20,075 bases of DNA. It comes from Ignavibacteria bacterium UBA961. Lineage in GTDB: Bacteria > Bacteroidota > Ignavibacteria > Kapaibacteriales > UBA961. A model generated the notes under the pieces. It was not told the origin of the DNA, did no database searches, and saw only the letters and a list, made by a program, of their open reading frames with translations. The stretch covers positions 1 through 20,075 of the forward strand of contig DBCJ01000021.1 of assembly GCA_002293005.1 (NCBI GenBank), written 5' to 3'. Below are positions 1 through 7,622 of the stretch, piece after piece. Within the stretch, counting starts at the first letter, position 1. Every line of letters starts with the position of its first letter. A program made the position numbers and the translations under genes.

Positions 1-707
1 TTTGAATTTAGTTGCAAACCATCTTTTGCACTGAGACTGAAAAGTCTTGTGTTCTTTGGAATCGGAGTCCACTTTGCATTCATTGAAGAATCATTCAAAG
101 ACCACTCTATTGTTTCAAGCGTTGCATCTCCATCCGGATCTGAAACAAAGAACTTGAATGTTGCAAATGAGAATGTTGTATCCGGCAATGCTACTGCTAT
201 TGCTGACTTCGCTGAGGTATCATTTCCCCAAGATATGATTGGAGGAGAATTCTTGATGGGAAACTGGAGTCTGGATGGAATGGGATCGATAGCTCCATCC
301 AATAGAGGGAAAATCTCTCCATCATCCAATCTATCATTCCCATTCTTGTCAGTGAATGCAAGTTTTTCACCTTCATTCGGATATTGCTTGAGTGAATTAT
401 CTATGGATGCAACCGAAAAAACAAAATTTGTATCTGATGATTCAACTTGCAATGCAAATGTTGAATCATTCTTTCTTGTGAAATACCAATCCTTTTCATT
501 CCATGAAATTGCATAACCTATCACCAAACCATCCGGATCATCTCCGGACCAACTGACATTGACTCTGCTATTTTGCTGATTGAGAATTGTATCCAAATAG
601 ATCTTTGTGTCAGGTGGGAGATTCCCATTTGGCGTCAGTATGGAATCATCACAAGAAATCATGATGAGTAGCAAGAAAAAGGCAAATACTTGTATGGTGA
701 TTTTCAT
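1..707 (-). CDS. FN3-like surface lipoprotein, partial (C-terminus beyond left edge)
   Basis: The reading frame is open from an ATG at 707 to the left edge (235 codons) and has no stop inside the window. The N-terminus is a lipoprotein signal: Lys2, a hydrophobic run at about residues 5-17, then MISC, with Cys19 as the likely lipidated residue. Residues 53-62 read WSGDDPDGLV, a phrase typical of the fibronectin type III-like domains of Bacteroidota and Ignavibacteria surface proteins. A DKNGNDRLDDGE segment follows at about residue 120 and resembles a calcium-binding loop. A second DPDGDAT segment lies near residue 195. The ATG overlaps the comF stop as ATGA, so it is probably co-translated with comF. 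It is likely anchored in the outer or inner membrane and faces the periplasm or the surface. Its function is unknown. No enzymatic domain is visible in the part seen. Confidence 0.8.
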   Translation of the reverse strand, partial: MKITIQVFAFFLLLIMISCDDSILTPNGNLPPDTKIYLDTILNQQNSRVNVSWSGDDPDGLVIGYAISWNEKDWYFTRKNDSTFALQVESSDTNFVFSVASIDNSLKQYPNEGEKLAFTDKNGNDRLDDGEIFPLLDGAIDPIPSRLQFPIKNSPPIISWGNDTSAKSAIAVALPDTTFSFATFKFFVSDPDGDATLETIEWSLNDSSMNAKWTPIPKNTRLFSLSAKDGLQLNS

Positions 708-1426
708 TGTATTCCTCTTGTTGAAGTTGCTGCTGCCAATGTGAGAGCGGATACTGAACATGCTCCGGATTCAAGCAATACTTGAGCACATTCTTCAAGC
801 GTGGAACCCGTGGTCATCACATCATCTATAAGCATCAAGCGCTTGTCTCGAATAAGGTCTGCATTCTTGATTGAAAATATTCCTTGAACATTCTGCATGC
901 GATCTTTTGAAGAGAGCTTGGTTTGAGTAGTGGAATAGAGCAATCTTTCCAAGGCATTGGTGACGGGTACTTTTGTAATCGAAGAAATGCCTTGCGCAAT
1001 CAACAGAGACTGATTGTATCCTCTTTCTCTTACTCTTGCACTATGCAAAGGAACGGGAACATAATTGTCCACTTCACTATGATTTTTGTTCATAGCAATG
1101 TATTTCCCGAAATCAAATGCCATTTGTTGTGCATTTTCATATTTGATGGCATGTATTGTATGTTGAATCGGTGCTTCTTGATGAAAAGCAAAATGACTTT
1201 CAATGCGGTAAACAAAAGAATCTTTATTGCTCTGTGTGTACAATTGATTTAGCAAATCATCATCTGTAGGGGCGCTTTCAAAAAGGTATAAACAAGCATC
1301 ACATACTCTATGAACATGAGTGTGACCATCAATGCGTTGATTGCAAGTCTCACAGTGCAAAGGTGCAATTGCATCCATAAGTGTATGCATGATATTTGGT
1401 ATGAAAGTCATGGCCATAAGATCCAC
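704..1426 (-). CDS. comF: ComF family phosphoribosyltransferase-like protein
   Basis: A protein of 240 residues, a usual length for ComF/GntX. Residues 25-45 hold four cysteines as CxxC-x13-CxxC (C25, C28, C42, C45), the family's zinc-binding N-terminus. The C-terminal half is a type I phosphoribosyltransferase fold, with VPVPLHSARVRERGYNQS near residue 122-139 and the PRPP loop LIDDVMTTGST at about 198-208. In naturally competent bacteria ComF acts on the cytoplasmic side of single-stranded DNA uptake. The substrate of the PRTase domain is not settled, and many carriers of the gene are not known to be competent. The frame opens with GTG at 1426, 9 bases after the kynA stop. ATG codons at 1417 and 1411 are possible alternative starts. 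Co-transcription with kynA upstream and the lipoprotein downstream is implied by the spacing. Confidence 0.87.
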   Translation of the reverse strand: MDLMAMTFIPNIMHTLMDAIAPLHCETCNQRIDGHTHVHRVCDACLYLFESAPTDDDLLNQLYTQSNKDSFVYRIESHFAFHQEAPIQHTIHAIKYENAQQMAFDFGKYIAMNKNHSEVDNYVPVPLHSARVRERGYNQSLLIAQGISSITKVPVTNALERLLYSTTQTKLSSKDRMQNVQGIFSIKNADLIRDKRLMLIDDVMTTGSTLEECAQVLLESGACSVSALTLAAATSTRGIQ

Positions 1427-1435
1427 TCTACTTTA

Positions 1436-2524
1436 TCACTCATTCTCAAATGTGAATTTCAATCTTTCAGAAATTGTATTGGGTAAAGACGGTGTAATGC
1501 GTCTTGGAATCAACATGCCAGAAAGGGAAGTGATATCTCCAAAGACTCTTTGTTTCAAAGCTGTATGAGCAAGATAATGGAACCCGCTTGAACCGCCTGT
1601 TCCAATGCGTGAACCTATCATACGCATTGTCATGGAAGCATGACGATATCTCCAAACTGACAAGGTTTCATCAAATCCACAAATTGCCTGAAGTAATGCA
1701 TTAGGATGATCGAGAAGTGGATAATCTCTGTACAATTGTATGAAAAGTGCAGCCAGTGTTGCCTTGTGCGACAATCTTCTTTCACCTTTCTCCATGAGTT
1801 CCTTATATGTACCTTCATCAAAGAGGGAATTGAAACTACTTTCAGCTTGATCTATCGATTGTACTCTGATAACGCGTTCTTCATCCGTTAGTATTTCATG
1901 ATTGGCAATATCGGCTCGGTCTTTTGCGAATGTGTCAGAAACTGCTGATTTGTATTCTTGCCAAAATAGATAGTCTTCCGTTTCCAAAAACGGAGTATGT
2001 TCTAGCCAGGATTGTACCGCTTCGAAGAGTGTGGCTTTTCCTTCAGCTTGATGAACAAGATTCTTGTCAAAATCCTTCATGGCAGTCAAAAAGGCGCGAT
2101 TCATCCTTTTTTCTTGTGGTAATCCAAGTCGCATTTCCAATACACGGAATTGAACTGATTGAAAGCCACTTGCAGGATGCAATAAATCACGGAAGTCCAT
2201 GAAGTCCAGTGCAGACATTGTTTCAAGTATTGTAAACTGCTCCATGCTCATTCGTAGAATGGACTCCATCCTGTGAAGTCTATGCACACACAGAGAAATC
2301 TCATGTTCTTTCACGGATTCTTTGGAAAGAATCGATATGACCGAATCCAATTCAAACATGATTTGCTTGAACCATAATTCAAAAGCTTGATGAGTTATGA
2401 TGAAAAGCATCTCATCATGTGCTTCAATGCCTGCTTTGTCACTTTCCGGAAATTGTGCTTCAAGTACTTTGTTCAATTGGAGATATTCGGAATAATACAC
2501 CGAATTGTCATGTGTCTGACTCAT
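1436..2524 (-). CDS. kynA: Tryptophan 2,3-dioxygenase, long eukaryote-like form
   Basis: A 362-residue haem enzyme that opens the indole ring of tryptophan to N-formylkynurenine, the first step of the kynurenine route. The signature is clear. HDEMLFIITHQAFELWFKQ starts at residue 36, and H45 matches the distal His76 of human TDO. LDFMDFRDLLHPASGFQS spans 106-123, and R112 matches the substrate-binding Arg144. WRYRHAS holds the haem ligand at H295. The GTGGSSG loop is at 308-314. The segment RLSHKATLAALFIQLYRD (249-266) also resembles animal enzymes closely. Many bacterial TDOs are nearer 280 residues, so this is the longer type. The ATG at 2524 is the first codon and lies about 80 bases downstream of a TATATTTG promoter box. 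No other kynurenine or NAD-synthesis gene is adjacent. The neighbours downstream are comF and a lipoprotein. Confidence 0.95.
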   Translation of the reverse strand: MSQTHDNSVYYSEYLQLNKVLEAQFPESDKAGIEAHDEMLFIITHQAFELWFKQIMFELDSVISILSKESVKEHEISLCVHRLHRMESILRMSMEQFTILETMSALDFMDFRDLLHPASGFQSVQFRVLEMRLGLPQEKRMNRAFLTAMKDFDKNLVHQAEGKATLFEAVQSWLEHTPFLETEDYLFWQEYKSAVSDTFAKDRADIANHEILTDEERVIRVQSIDQAESSFNSLFDEGTYKELMEKGERRLSHKATLAALFIQLYRDYPLLDHPNALLQAICGFDETLSVWRYRHASMTMRMIGSRIGTGGSSGFHYLAHTALKQRVFGDITSLSGMLIPRRITPSLPNTISERLKFTFENE

Positions 2525-2605
2525 AATGATATGGGATAATTTAAGATTATTCGCCTAAAAACAGTGCTATGCTTGATAAGCTAAAAATAACCGAAAGAAT
2601 GAGTG

Positions 2606-2613
2606 CAAATATA
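2606..2613 (-). promoter_or_regulatory. Bacteroidota-type -7 box candidate for kynA
   Basis: Read on the minus strand this is TATATTTG, an exact match to the TAnnTTTG -7 element used by the primary sigma factor of Bacteroidota. Transcription would start about 75 bases before the kynA ATG. I see no TTTG at the ideal -33 distance, only TTG triplets at 2630-2628 and 2624-2622, so the upstream element is weak. A near-inverted repeat (AATTTTGGGCTC at 2629-2640 against GAGCCAAAATT at 2740-2750) brackets the divergent region and could be an operator shared by both directions. That is speculative. Confidence 0.45.
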
Positions 2614-2754
2614 CGATTATCCAATGCCAATTTTGGGCTCAGGATGAGTGGAATACGCGTAAATTCCACTGACTAATCCACAATTTCTATGCTGAGCAGA
2701 AAGAAAAATGATTTCAAACTCAGCAAGCATGCCTTATGTGAGCCAAAATTTTTC

Positions 2755-2762
2755 TATTTTTG
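2755..2762 (+). promoter_or_regulatory. Bacteroidota-type -7 box candidate for the yceD-rpmF-fab cluster
   Basis: TATTTTTG at this position matches the TAnnTTTG consensus exactly. It lies about 42 bases before the DUF177 start codon at 2805, giving a short leader. No convincing -33 TTTG is present. TTATG at 2734-2738 is the nearest candidate. This would be the main promoter for the lipid-synthesis cluster. The 280-base gap (2525-2804) holds no other gene that I can find. Confidence 0.4.
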
Positions 2763-2804
2763 TGTTCTTGCATTTTTGCGTTGAAATATCGGAGTTGCAT
2801 AATC

Positions 2805-3320
2805 ATGTTGAAAATTTCAATACTTGGAATGGAAGACGGTGATCATGCTTTTCATTCTTCATGCGATTCCTCGGAGATTCGGGACATGTTTCCTGAATTT
2901 AATGGAGTGGTTGAAATTGAGGGAATGATCAAAAAACAGGGAAAACGATTGACATTGAATGCACAAGCATCATGCATGTCAACGTTGATATGTGATTTGT
3001 CCGGTGAAGATTTCGAACAGAAGATTGAGGCAGCAATCATGAAACATTTCAGGATTGACTCTCAATTGTTCGATCTTCAAACAATTGAAGAAGATGGTGA
3101 TGAAATTTTACTCAGAGATGATGATGATTTCATAGACATTACGGAAGAAGTCAGGCAGGAATTGGTGATTCATTTACCTATGAAACGAGTTTCTCCCGCC
3201 TATGCTGGTGTAAGTTTCGAAACATTACACCCTGAACTTTTGACAAAAGAGGAAGAAAAAAATGATGGTGATAATTCACCATTCGCAGCATTAAAACATT
3301 TGAATATTCAAAAGAATTGA
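2805..3320 (+). CDS. DUF177 (YceD-like) protein, upstream of rpmF
   Basis: A 171-residue acidic protein of the DUF177/YceD family. The family nearly always sits directly before rpmF and has been linked to 23S rRNA or ribosome assembly. The central segment has cysteines at 57 and 63 followed by DLSGEDFEQ, matching the family's conserved core. An aspartate-rich stretch DEILLRDDDDFIDITEEV follows, then a region with conserved prolines. The frame could extend upstream to a TTG at 2760, but the ATG at 2805 is preferred. A Shine-Dalgarno-like CGGAG lies at 2790-2794, the extension is Cys-rich and unlike the family, and it would overlap the promoter box. rpmF begins 18 bases after the stop. Assignment rests on position plus a moderate sequence match. 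Confidence 0.85.
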   Translation: MLKISILGMEDGDHAFHSSCDSSEIRDMFPEFNGVVEIEGMIKKQGKRLTLNAQASCMSTLICDLSGEDFEQKIEAAIMKHFRIDSQLFDLQTIEEDGDEILLRDDDDFIDITEEVRQELVIHLPMKRVSPAYAGVSFETLHPELLTKEEEKNDGDNSPFAALKHLNIQKN

Positions 3321-3338
3321 TTTTATCGGAGCAGTATC

Positions 3339-3533
3339 ATGCCAAATCCAAAAAGAAGACATTCTAAATCTCGCAGAGACAAGCGCAGAACACATTATAA
3401 AGCAGTTGCACCGACAGTTGCATCCTGCGCTCATTGCGGAAGCATGAAATTGAATCACACAGCTTGCCCTTCTTGCGGTTATTATAATGGTCGCAAAATG
3501 GTTGAAATGAACAGTGGTGCTTCAGCCGAATAA
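3339..3533 (+). CDS. rpmF: 50S ribosomal protein L32
   Basis: A 64-residue basic protein of typical L32 length. The N-terminus MPNPKRRHSKSRRDKRR is characteristic. Two CxxC pairs (C30/C33 and C43/C46, as CAHCGS and CPSCGYYNGR) form the zinc ribbon. It is a structural component of the large ribosomal subunit. CGGAG at 3327-3331 is a good ribosome-binding site, 7 bases before the ATG. The coupling of rpmF with plsX and fab genes is a widely conserved arrangement that links ribosome and membrane synthesis. Confidence 0.97.
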   Translation: MPNPKRRHSKSRRDKRRTHYKAVAPTVASCAHCGSMKLNHTACPSCGYYNGRKMVEMNSGASAE

Positions 3534-3588
3534 TTTCGCTAAAGCTTCATAAACAAGTTTTGCGATTCCATCATTCTATCCGGTTATT

Positions 3589-4611
3589 ATGAATCCCATT
3601 CGCATTGCAATTGATGTCATGGGTGGAGACTTTGCTCCTTTGAACGAGATTCAAGGAGCAATTCTTGCTTCTGAGAAGTTCAAACAATTGGGTTTGAATA
3701 TTGAATTTGTGTTTGTCGGAAAGGAATCTGAGATTAAAAAGGCAATGGAAACATTGTCTTTTCCACATTTGGTCTATTCCATCGTGAATGCTGATGAAAT
3801 TGTCTCCATGCATGATGATCCAACGGCAGTCATTAAATCAAAAAGAAATTCCTCATTATTCATGGGGATTGACATCCATGCCAGGGGAAATGCAGATGCA
3901 TTCGTTTCTGCCGGAAATACAGGCGCAGTAATGAGTACAGCAACTGTTGTTTTGGGTAGAATCAAAGGCGTGAGCAGGCCTACAATCGGCACATTTCTAC
4001 CGACTCAACATGGTCGCCCCGTATTGCTTCTAGATGTTGGAGCCACCATTGAATGTAAACCAAGATTTTTGTATGAATATGCCATCATGGGTGATGTTTA
4101 TTCCAGAATAGTTCAAGGAATTGACAAACCAAAAATTGGATTGCTCAATATTGGTGAAGAAGCAACAAAAGGTACTGAACCAATATTACAGACACATGCA
4201 TTGCTCTCAGAGAGCACCATGAATTTCATCGGAAATGTTGAGGGCCGAGATGTATTGGCCGGCACAGCGGATGTAGTCATATGCGATGGTTTCGTTGGAA
4301 ATATAGTGTTGAAATTTGCCGAAAGCATGCTCGGTTTACTTAAAGCAAAAATCAAAGGATATGCGGCAAAAGGCATATTTCATAAGCTCATGGTATTGTT
4401 CATGCTGATACCTTTGAAAAAAATATTGAAAGATTTTGATTATCAAGAATATGGTGGCGTTCCACTCCTTGGAGTAAATGGCGTGGTCATCATTGGACAT
4501 GGCAAATCAAGTCCGCTTGCCATACAAAATATGCTCACCAGAGCCGTTGAAGTCATTCGCGGAGATGTGAATGGTTCCATCAAACAAGCATTGGTGGATA
4601 AGAAGGACTAA
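3589..4611 (+). CDS. plsX: Phosphate acyltransferase PlsX
   Basis: A 340-residue cytoplasmic, membrane-associated enzyme that converts acyl-ACP and phosphate to acyl-phosphate, the donor for PlsY in phospholipid synthesis. The N-terminal IAIDVMGGDFAPLNEIQGA and the SAGNTGAVMS motif (about residues 105-114) are diagnostic. LLDVGATIECKPRFLYEYA and the C-terminal GHGKSSPLAIQNML fit the family. Length is normal. The ATG at 3589 follows a 55-base gap after rpmF with no strong Shine-Dalgarno, as is common in Bacteroidota. fabH starts 22 bases after the stop, indicating one operon. Confidence 0.96.
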   Translation: MNPIRIAIDVMGGDFAPLNEIQGAILASEKFKQLGLNIEFVFVGKESEIKKAMETLSFPHLVYSIVNADEIVSMHDDPTAVIKSKRNSSLFMGIDIHARGNADAFVSAGNTGAVMSTATVVLGRIKGVSRPTIGTFLPTQHGRPVLLLDVGATIECKPRFLYEYAIMGDVYSRIVQGIDKPKIGLLNIGEEATKGTEPILQTHALLSESTMNFIGNVEGRDVLAGTADVVICDGFVGNIVLKFAESMLGLLKAKIKGYAAKGIFHKLMVLFMLIPLKKILKDFDYQEYGGVPLLGVNGVVIIGHGKSSPLAIQNMLTRAVEVIRGDVNGSIKQALVDKKD

Positions 4612-4633
4612 ATACCCAAAACAGAAGAAACAT

Positions 4634-5629
4634 ATGCCTATTTACATTTCATCAATCGCACATTTTGTTCCACCCGATATATTTACAAATTCGTATTTCG
4701 AAGATAAGGTAGATACAACGGATGAATGGATCAAAAGCCGAACCGGTATCTCCGAGAGAAGATTCCAGACTGAAGGTCATCTTTCAGATCTGCTCCTACC
4801 TGCAGTTGAACAATGCTTGAAAGAGCGTGGAATTGGTCCTGAAGAAATAGACTGCGTAATTGTAGCCACCATTACTCCTGACAATAGATTTCCTTCTGCA
4901 AGTGCAACTCTTCAAGCAAAGGCCGGAATGGTGAATGCCTGGGGATATGATATTTCTGCCGCATGTTCAGGTTTTCTCTATGGACTCATGACCGGTGCAG
5001 GATTGATTACAGGTGGAACATGCAAAAAAGTATTGGTCTGTGGTGGTGATAAAATGAGTTCCATTTTGAATTTCAAGGACCGTACCACTTGCATCCTTTT
5101 TGGGGATGGAGGTGGAGTGGCTTTGCTGGAGTCAACAGATGATGATTCAATAGGAATTCAGGACAGCATTTTGCGCATGGATGGCAAGGGAGGACAATTC
5201 CTCTACATGAGTGATCATGGCGATGGTGCAAAAGCTCCGTTTGAGGAGTATCCTGATGAAATCAAACAGCATTATGTGATTCAGGATGGACAATCCGTGT
5301 TTAAATCCGCTGTGGTAGGAATGGCAGATGTATCTGCTGAGATCATGGAAAGAAATGCCCTGACAGCTGATGACATTTCTTGGCTCGTGCCTCATCAGGC
5401 AAATCTTCGAATCATAGATGCCACAGCTAGAAGAATGGGACTCGATCCAACAAAAGTGATTATCAATATTGACAAATATGGAAATACCACTGCCGGTACA
5501 ATTCCAATTTGTCTTTCAGAATTGCATCATGAAGGCAAATTGAAATATGGCGACAAAGTGATATTGGCAAGTTTTGGAGCAGGTTTCACATGGGGTAGCA
5601 TTCTCTTGACATGGGGGATCAAATCATGA
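4634..5629 (+). CDS. fabH: 3-oxoacyl-ACP synthase III (KAS III)
   Basis: A 331-residue condensing enzyme that joins acetyl-CoA (or a branched primer) to malonyl-ACP, the first step of type II fatty acid synthesis. The catalytic triad is visible: C111 in DISAACSGFLYGL, H254 in VPHQANLRIID, and N284 in YGNTTAGTIP. The start MPIYISSIAHFVPP with ATG at 4634 matches family N-termini. An in-frame extension to 4571 would overlap plsX and has no homology features. AGAAGAAA lies just before the start. The 3' end overlaps fabD by 4 bases (ATGA). Confidence 0.96.
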   Translation: MPIYISSIAHFVPPDIFTNSYFEDKVDTTDEWIKSRTGISERRFQTEGHLSDLLLPAVEQCLKERGIGPEEIDCVIVATITPDNRFPSASATLQAKAGMVNAWGYDISAACSGFLYGLMTGAGLITGGTCKKVLVCGGDKMSSILNFKDRTTCILFGDGGGVALLESTDDDSIGIQDSILRMDGKGGQFLYMSDHGDGAKAPFEEYPDEIKQHYVIQDGQSVFKSAVVGMADVSAEIMERNALTADDISWLVPHQANLRIIDATARRMGLDPTKVIINIDKYGNTTAGTIPICLSELHHEGKLKYGDKVILASFGAGFTWGSILLTWGIKS

Positions 5630-6564
5630 GCTTAATGGCATGTATTTTTTCCGGTCAAGGATCCCAATATGTTGGCATGACCGCTGATATCATCAAGGAT
5701 TTTGAATCAGCTGCAGAGAGAATGGAACAAGCTTGTGACATAGCAGGATTTCCACTCGATGAAATATGCTTCAATGGTCCTGCCGAACTACTCAAAGAAA
5801 CGCGTTATACCCAGCCCGCACTCTTCGTCCATGAAGCAATCATTTGGGATTTGGTAAAGGATCATGTGCAAGTCGATGCTTTTGCCGGACATTCCTTGGG
5901 TGAATATTCAGCACTCTATGCAGCAGGCGTTCTTTCTTTTGAAGATGCCATGAAATTGGTTGTTCTTCGTGGTTCTTTGATGTTTTCAGCCGGTAATGTA
6001 AAACCCGGCACAATGTTCGCCATTATCGGAATGAGTGATGAATCAGTGATTTCGCTGTGTCAAGAACTATCCGGTGAAGAGGGAATCATTGTACCCGCAA
6101 ACTTCAATTCGCCCGGGCAAGTCGTATTGTCTGGAGATGCAGAATACTTAAGACTCAAAGCTCCACTCTTCAAAGAAGCCGGAGCTCGTATGGTGACCGA
6201 ATTGCAAGTGAGCGGAGCTTTTCATTCTCCACTGATGAATTCTGCATCCGAAGAATTGGGAAAGGCAATCGATGCAGTTCAGTTTCACGATCCAATCAAG
6301 CCTGTTTATCCTAATGTCACAGGAAAACCGGTCAGTGATCCATCAGAACTTCGAAAACTCTTGCTTGATCAATTGACTTCACCTGTTTTATGGGCGCAAA
6401 GCATAAAATCTATGCATGAACATGGCATTGAATCATTCAAAGAAATCGGACCGAGCAAGGTTTTACAAGGATTGGTGAAAAGAACACTTTCCGTTCCGGG
6501 TTTAGTCATTGGCGGAATTGATACATCTCTCGATATTAAAGCTATACTCGGAAAAGGAGAATAA
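5626..6564 (+). CDS. fabD: Malonyl-CoA:ACP transacylase
   Basis: A 312-residue enzyme that loads malonyl from CoA onto acyl carrier protein. The motifs are GQGSQ at residues 10-14, the nucleophile S90 in GHSLGEYSA, and H200 in GAFHSP. I prefer the ATG at 5626, which overlaps the fabH stop as ATGA and has GGGGGAT about 9 bases upstream. An earlier ATG at 5611 in the same frame would add five residues. The stop is one base before the fabG start codon. It belongs to the same translationally coupled fabH-fabD-fabG block. Confidence 0.96.
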   Translation: MSLMACIFSGQGSQYVGMTADIIKDFESAAERMEQACDIAGFPLDEICFNGPAELLKETRYTQPALFVHEAIIWDLVKDHVQVDAFAGHSLGEYSALYAAGVLSFEDAMKLVVLRGSLMFSAGNVKPGTMFAIIGMSDESVISLCQELSGEEGIIVPANFNSPGQVVLSGDAEYLRLKAPLFKEAGARMVTELQVSGAFHSPLMNSASEELGKAIDAVQFHDPIKPVYPNVTGKPVSDPSELRKLLLDQLTSPVLWAQSIKSMHEHGIESFKEIGPSKVLQGLVKRTLSVPGLVIGGIDTSLDIKAILGKGE

Positions 6565-6565
6565 A

Positions 6566-7309
6566 ATGGAAACTATTCAAAAAGTTGCATTGGTCACAGG
6601 TGGTTCACGAGGTATCGGTGAAGCTATCGTGAAAAGATTGGCCTCTGATGGATTCATCGTATATGGAACATATAATAGCAGTCCTGAGAAAGCAGAAGCG
6701 ATTGCCCAAACATTACGAGAAGAAGGCAAACAAGTACATTTCAAGAAAATGGATATCTCATCCGATGATTCAATTCGTGCCGGAATAGAGGAAATATTGT
6801 CAGAATCGGGAAGAATTGATGTATTGGTCAATAATGCAGGCATCACCAAGGACACTTTGCTCATGCGCATGACTGAGCAAGATTGGGATGATGTATTGAA
6901 TACGAATCTTAAAGGTGCATTTTTGTGTTGCAAAGCAGTGGCCAGACCCATGATGTCTCAGCGTTCGGGAAGAATCATCAATATCAGCTCTATTGTGGGA
7001 TTGAGAGGAAATGCCGGACAAGTCAATTATTCCTCCTCAAAAGCAGGAATGATTGGTTTGACCAAATCCCTCGCACAAGAACTTGCATCTCGTAATATTT
7101 TAGTAAATTGCGTCGCTCCCGGTTATATTGAAACAGATATGACCGATAAATTGAATGATGATCAGCGTAAAGCATTTGCGGACAAAATCCCTCTCAAGAG
7201 AGCTGCAAAGCCGGAAGAAGTTGCAAATGTTGTGTCGTTTTTTGCCAATGCTGATTCAACATATGTGACAGGACAAGTTATCGCCGTCGATGGCGGATTG
7301 GCAATGTAA
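6566..7309 (+). CDS. fabG: 3-oxoacyl-ACP reductase
   Basis: A 247-residue short-chain dehydrogenase that reduces 3-ketoacyl-ACP with NADPH. The cofactor motif TGGSRGIG is at 11-18 and NNAG follows near residue 88. The catalytic residues are S142 (NISS), Y155 and K159 (YSSSK). PGYIETDM (47-54 before the C-terminal half) and the C-terminal GQVIAVDGGLAM are standard for FabG. The ATG at 6566 has an excellent AAAGGAGA ribosome-binding site within the fabD 3' end. Only one base separates it from the fabD stop. acpP follows after 37 bases. Confidence 0.96.
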   Translation: METIQKVALVTGGSRGIGEAIVKRLASDGFIVYGTYNSSPEKAEAIAQTLREEGKQVHFKKMDISSDDSIRAGIEEILSESGRIDVLVNNAGITKDTLLMRMTEQDWDDVLNTNLKGAFLCCKAVARPMMSQRSGRIINISSIVGLRGNAGQVNYSSSKAGMIGLTKSLAQELASRNILVNCVAPGYIETDMTDKLNDDQRKAFADKIPLKRAAKPEEVANVVSFFANADSTYVTGQVIAVDGGLAM

Positions 7310-7334
7310 ATATCTTTTTTGTTCATTCTATTTC

Positions 7335-7347
7335 TGAGGTTCCCTCA
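7335..7347 (+). promoter_or_regulatory. Small hairpin masking the acpP ribosome-binding site
   Basis: TGAGG (7335-7339), loop TTC, CCTCA (7343-7347) form a perfect 5-bp inverted repeat. The left arm contains GAGG, the natural Shine-Dalgarno for acpP at 7 bases spacing. The right arm ends on the A of the ATG. If the hairpin forms in mRNA, it hides the ribosome-binding site. The pairing is directly visible. A regulatory role is inferred and the stem is short. Confidence 0.35.
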
Positions 7348-7583
7348 TGGCTGCCGTAGCAGACAAAGTTAAAGAAATCATCGTCACTAAATTGGGCGTT
7401 GAAGAATCACAAATTACTCCTAGCGCATCCTTCACCAATGATCTTGGTGCAGATTCTTTGGATACGGTTGAATTGATCATGGAATTTGAAAGAGCATTCA
7501 ATATCACTATTGAAGATTCTGATGCAGAGAAAATTCAAACAGTTGGTGATGCGATTACATATTTGGAATCACACGCTTCCTGA
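7347..7583 (+). CDS. acpP: Acyl carrier protein
   Basis: A 78-residue small acidic carrier protein of standard length. The phosphopantetheine attachment serine is S37 in the DLGADSLDTVELIMEFE motif. Intermediates of fatty acid synthesis and the PlsX substrate are carried on it. The ATG at 7347 is preceded by GAGG at 7336-7339. It lies between fabG and fabF as in many bacteria. A 133-base gap with an inverted repeat separates it from fabF, which could allow its transcript to be more abundant than that of its neighbours. Confidence 0.97.
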   Translation: MAAVADKVKEIIVTKLGVEESQITPSASFTNDLGADSLDTVELIMEFERAFNITIEDSDAEKIQTVGDAITYLESHAS

Positions 7584-7599
7584 TTGGTTGCTTTCCTTT

Positions 7600-7622
7600 G
7601 ATATTCACTGAATATCCTTTTT
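7600..7622 (+). terminator. Weak hairpin plus T-tract between acpP and fabF (possible attenuator)
   Basis: GATATTC (7600-7606), loop ACT, GAATATC (7610-7616) is a perfect 7-bp inverted repeat, followed by CTTTTT. The stem is AT-rich, so as an intrinsic terminator it would be weak. It could act as a partial terminator or a 3' stabilising end for an acpP-rich transcript. A protein operator is an alternative reading. The rest of the 133-base gap (7584-7716) shows no gene and no clear TAnnTTTG box. Confidence 0.35.

Noticed and set aside
49..516. Rightward open frame of 155 codons near the left edge
   Set aside because: It lies antisense to the lipoprotein gene, has a low-complexity Ser-rich translation with no domain, and the leftward frame has a signal peptide and FN3-like motifs.
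923..1252. Rightward open frame of 109 codons antisense to comF
   Set aside because: The translation is featureless. The comF frame carries the zinc and PRPP motifs.
3115..3128. GATGATGATGAT-like run that might be a microsatellite
   Set aside because: It encodes an Asp run within the acidic DUF177 protein and is short, so it needs no separate explanation.
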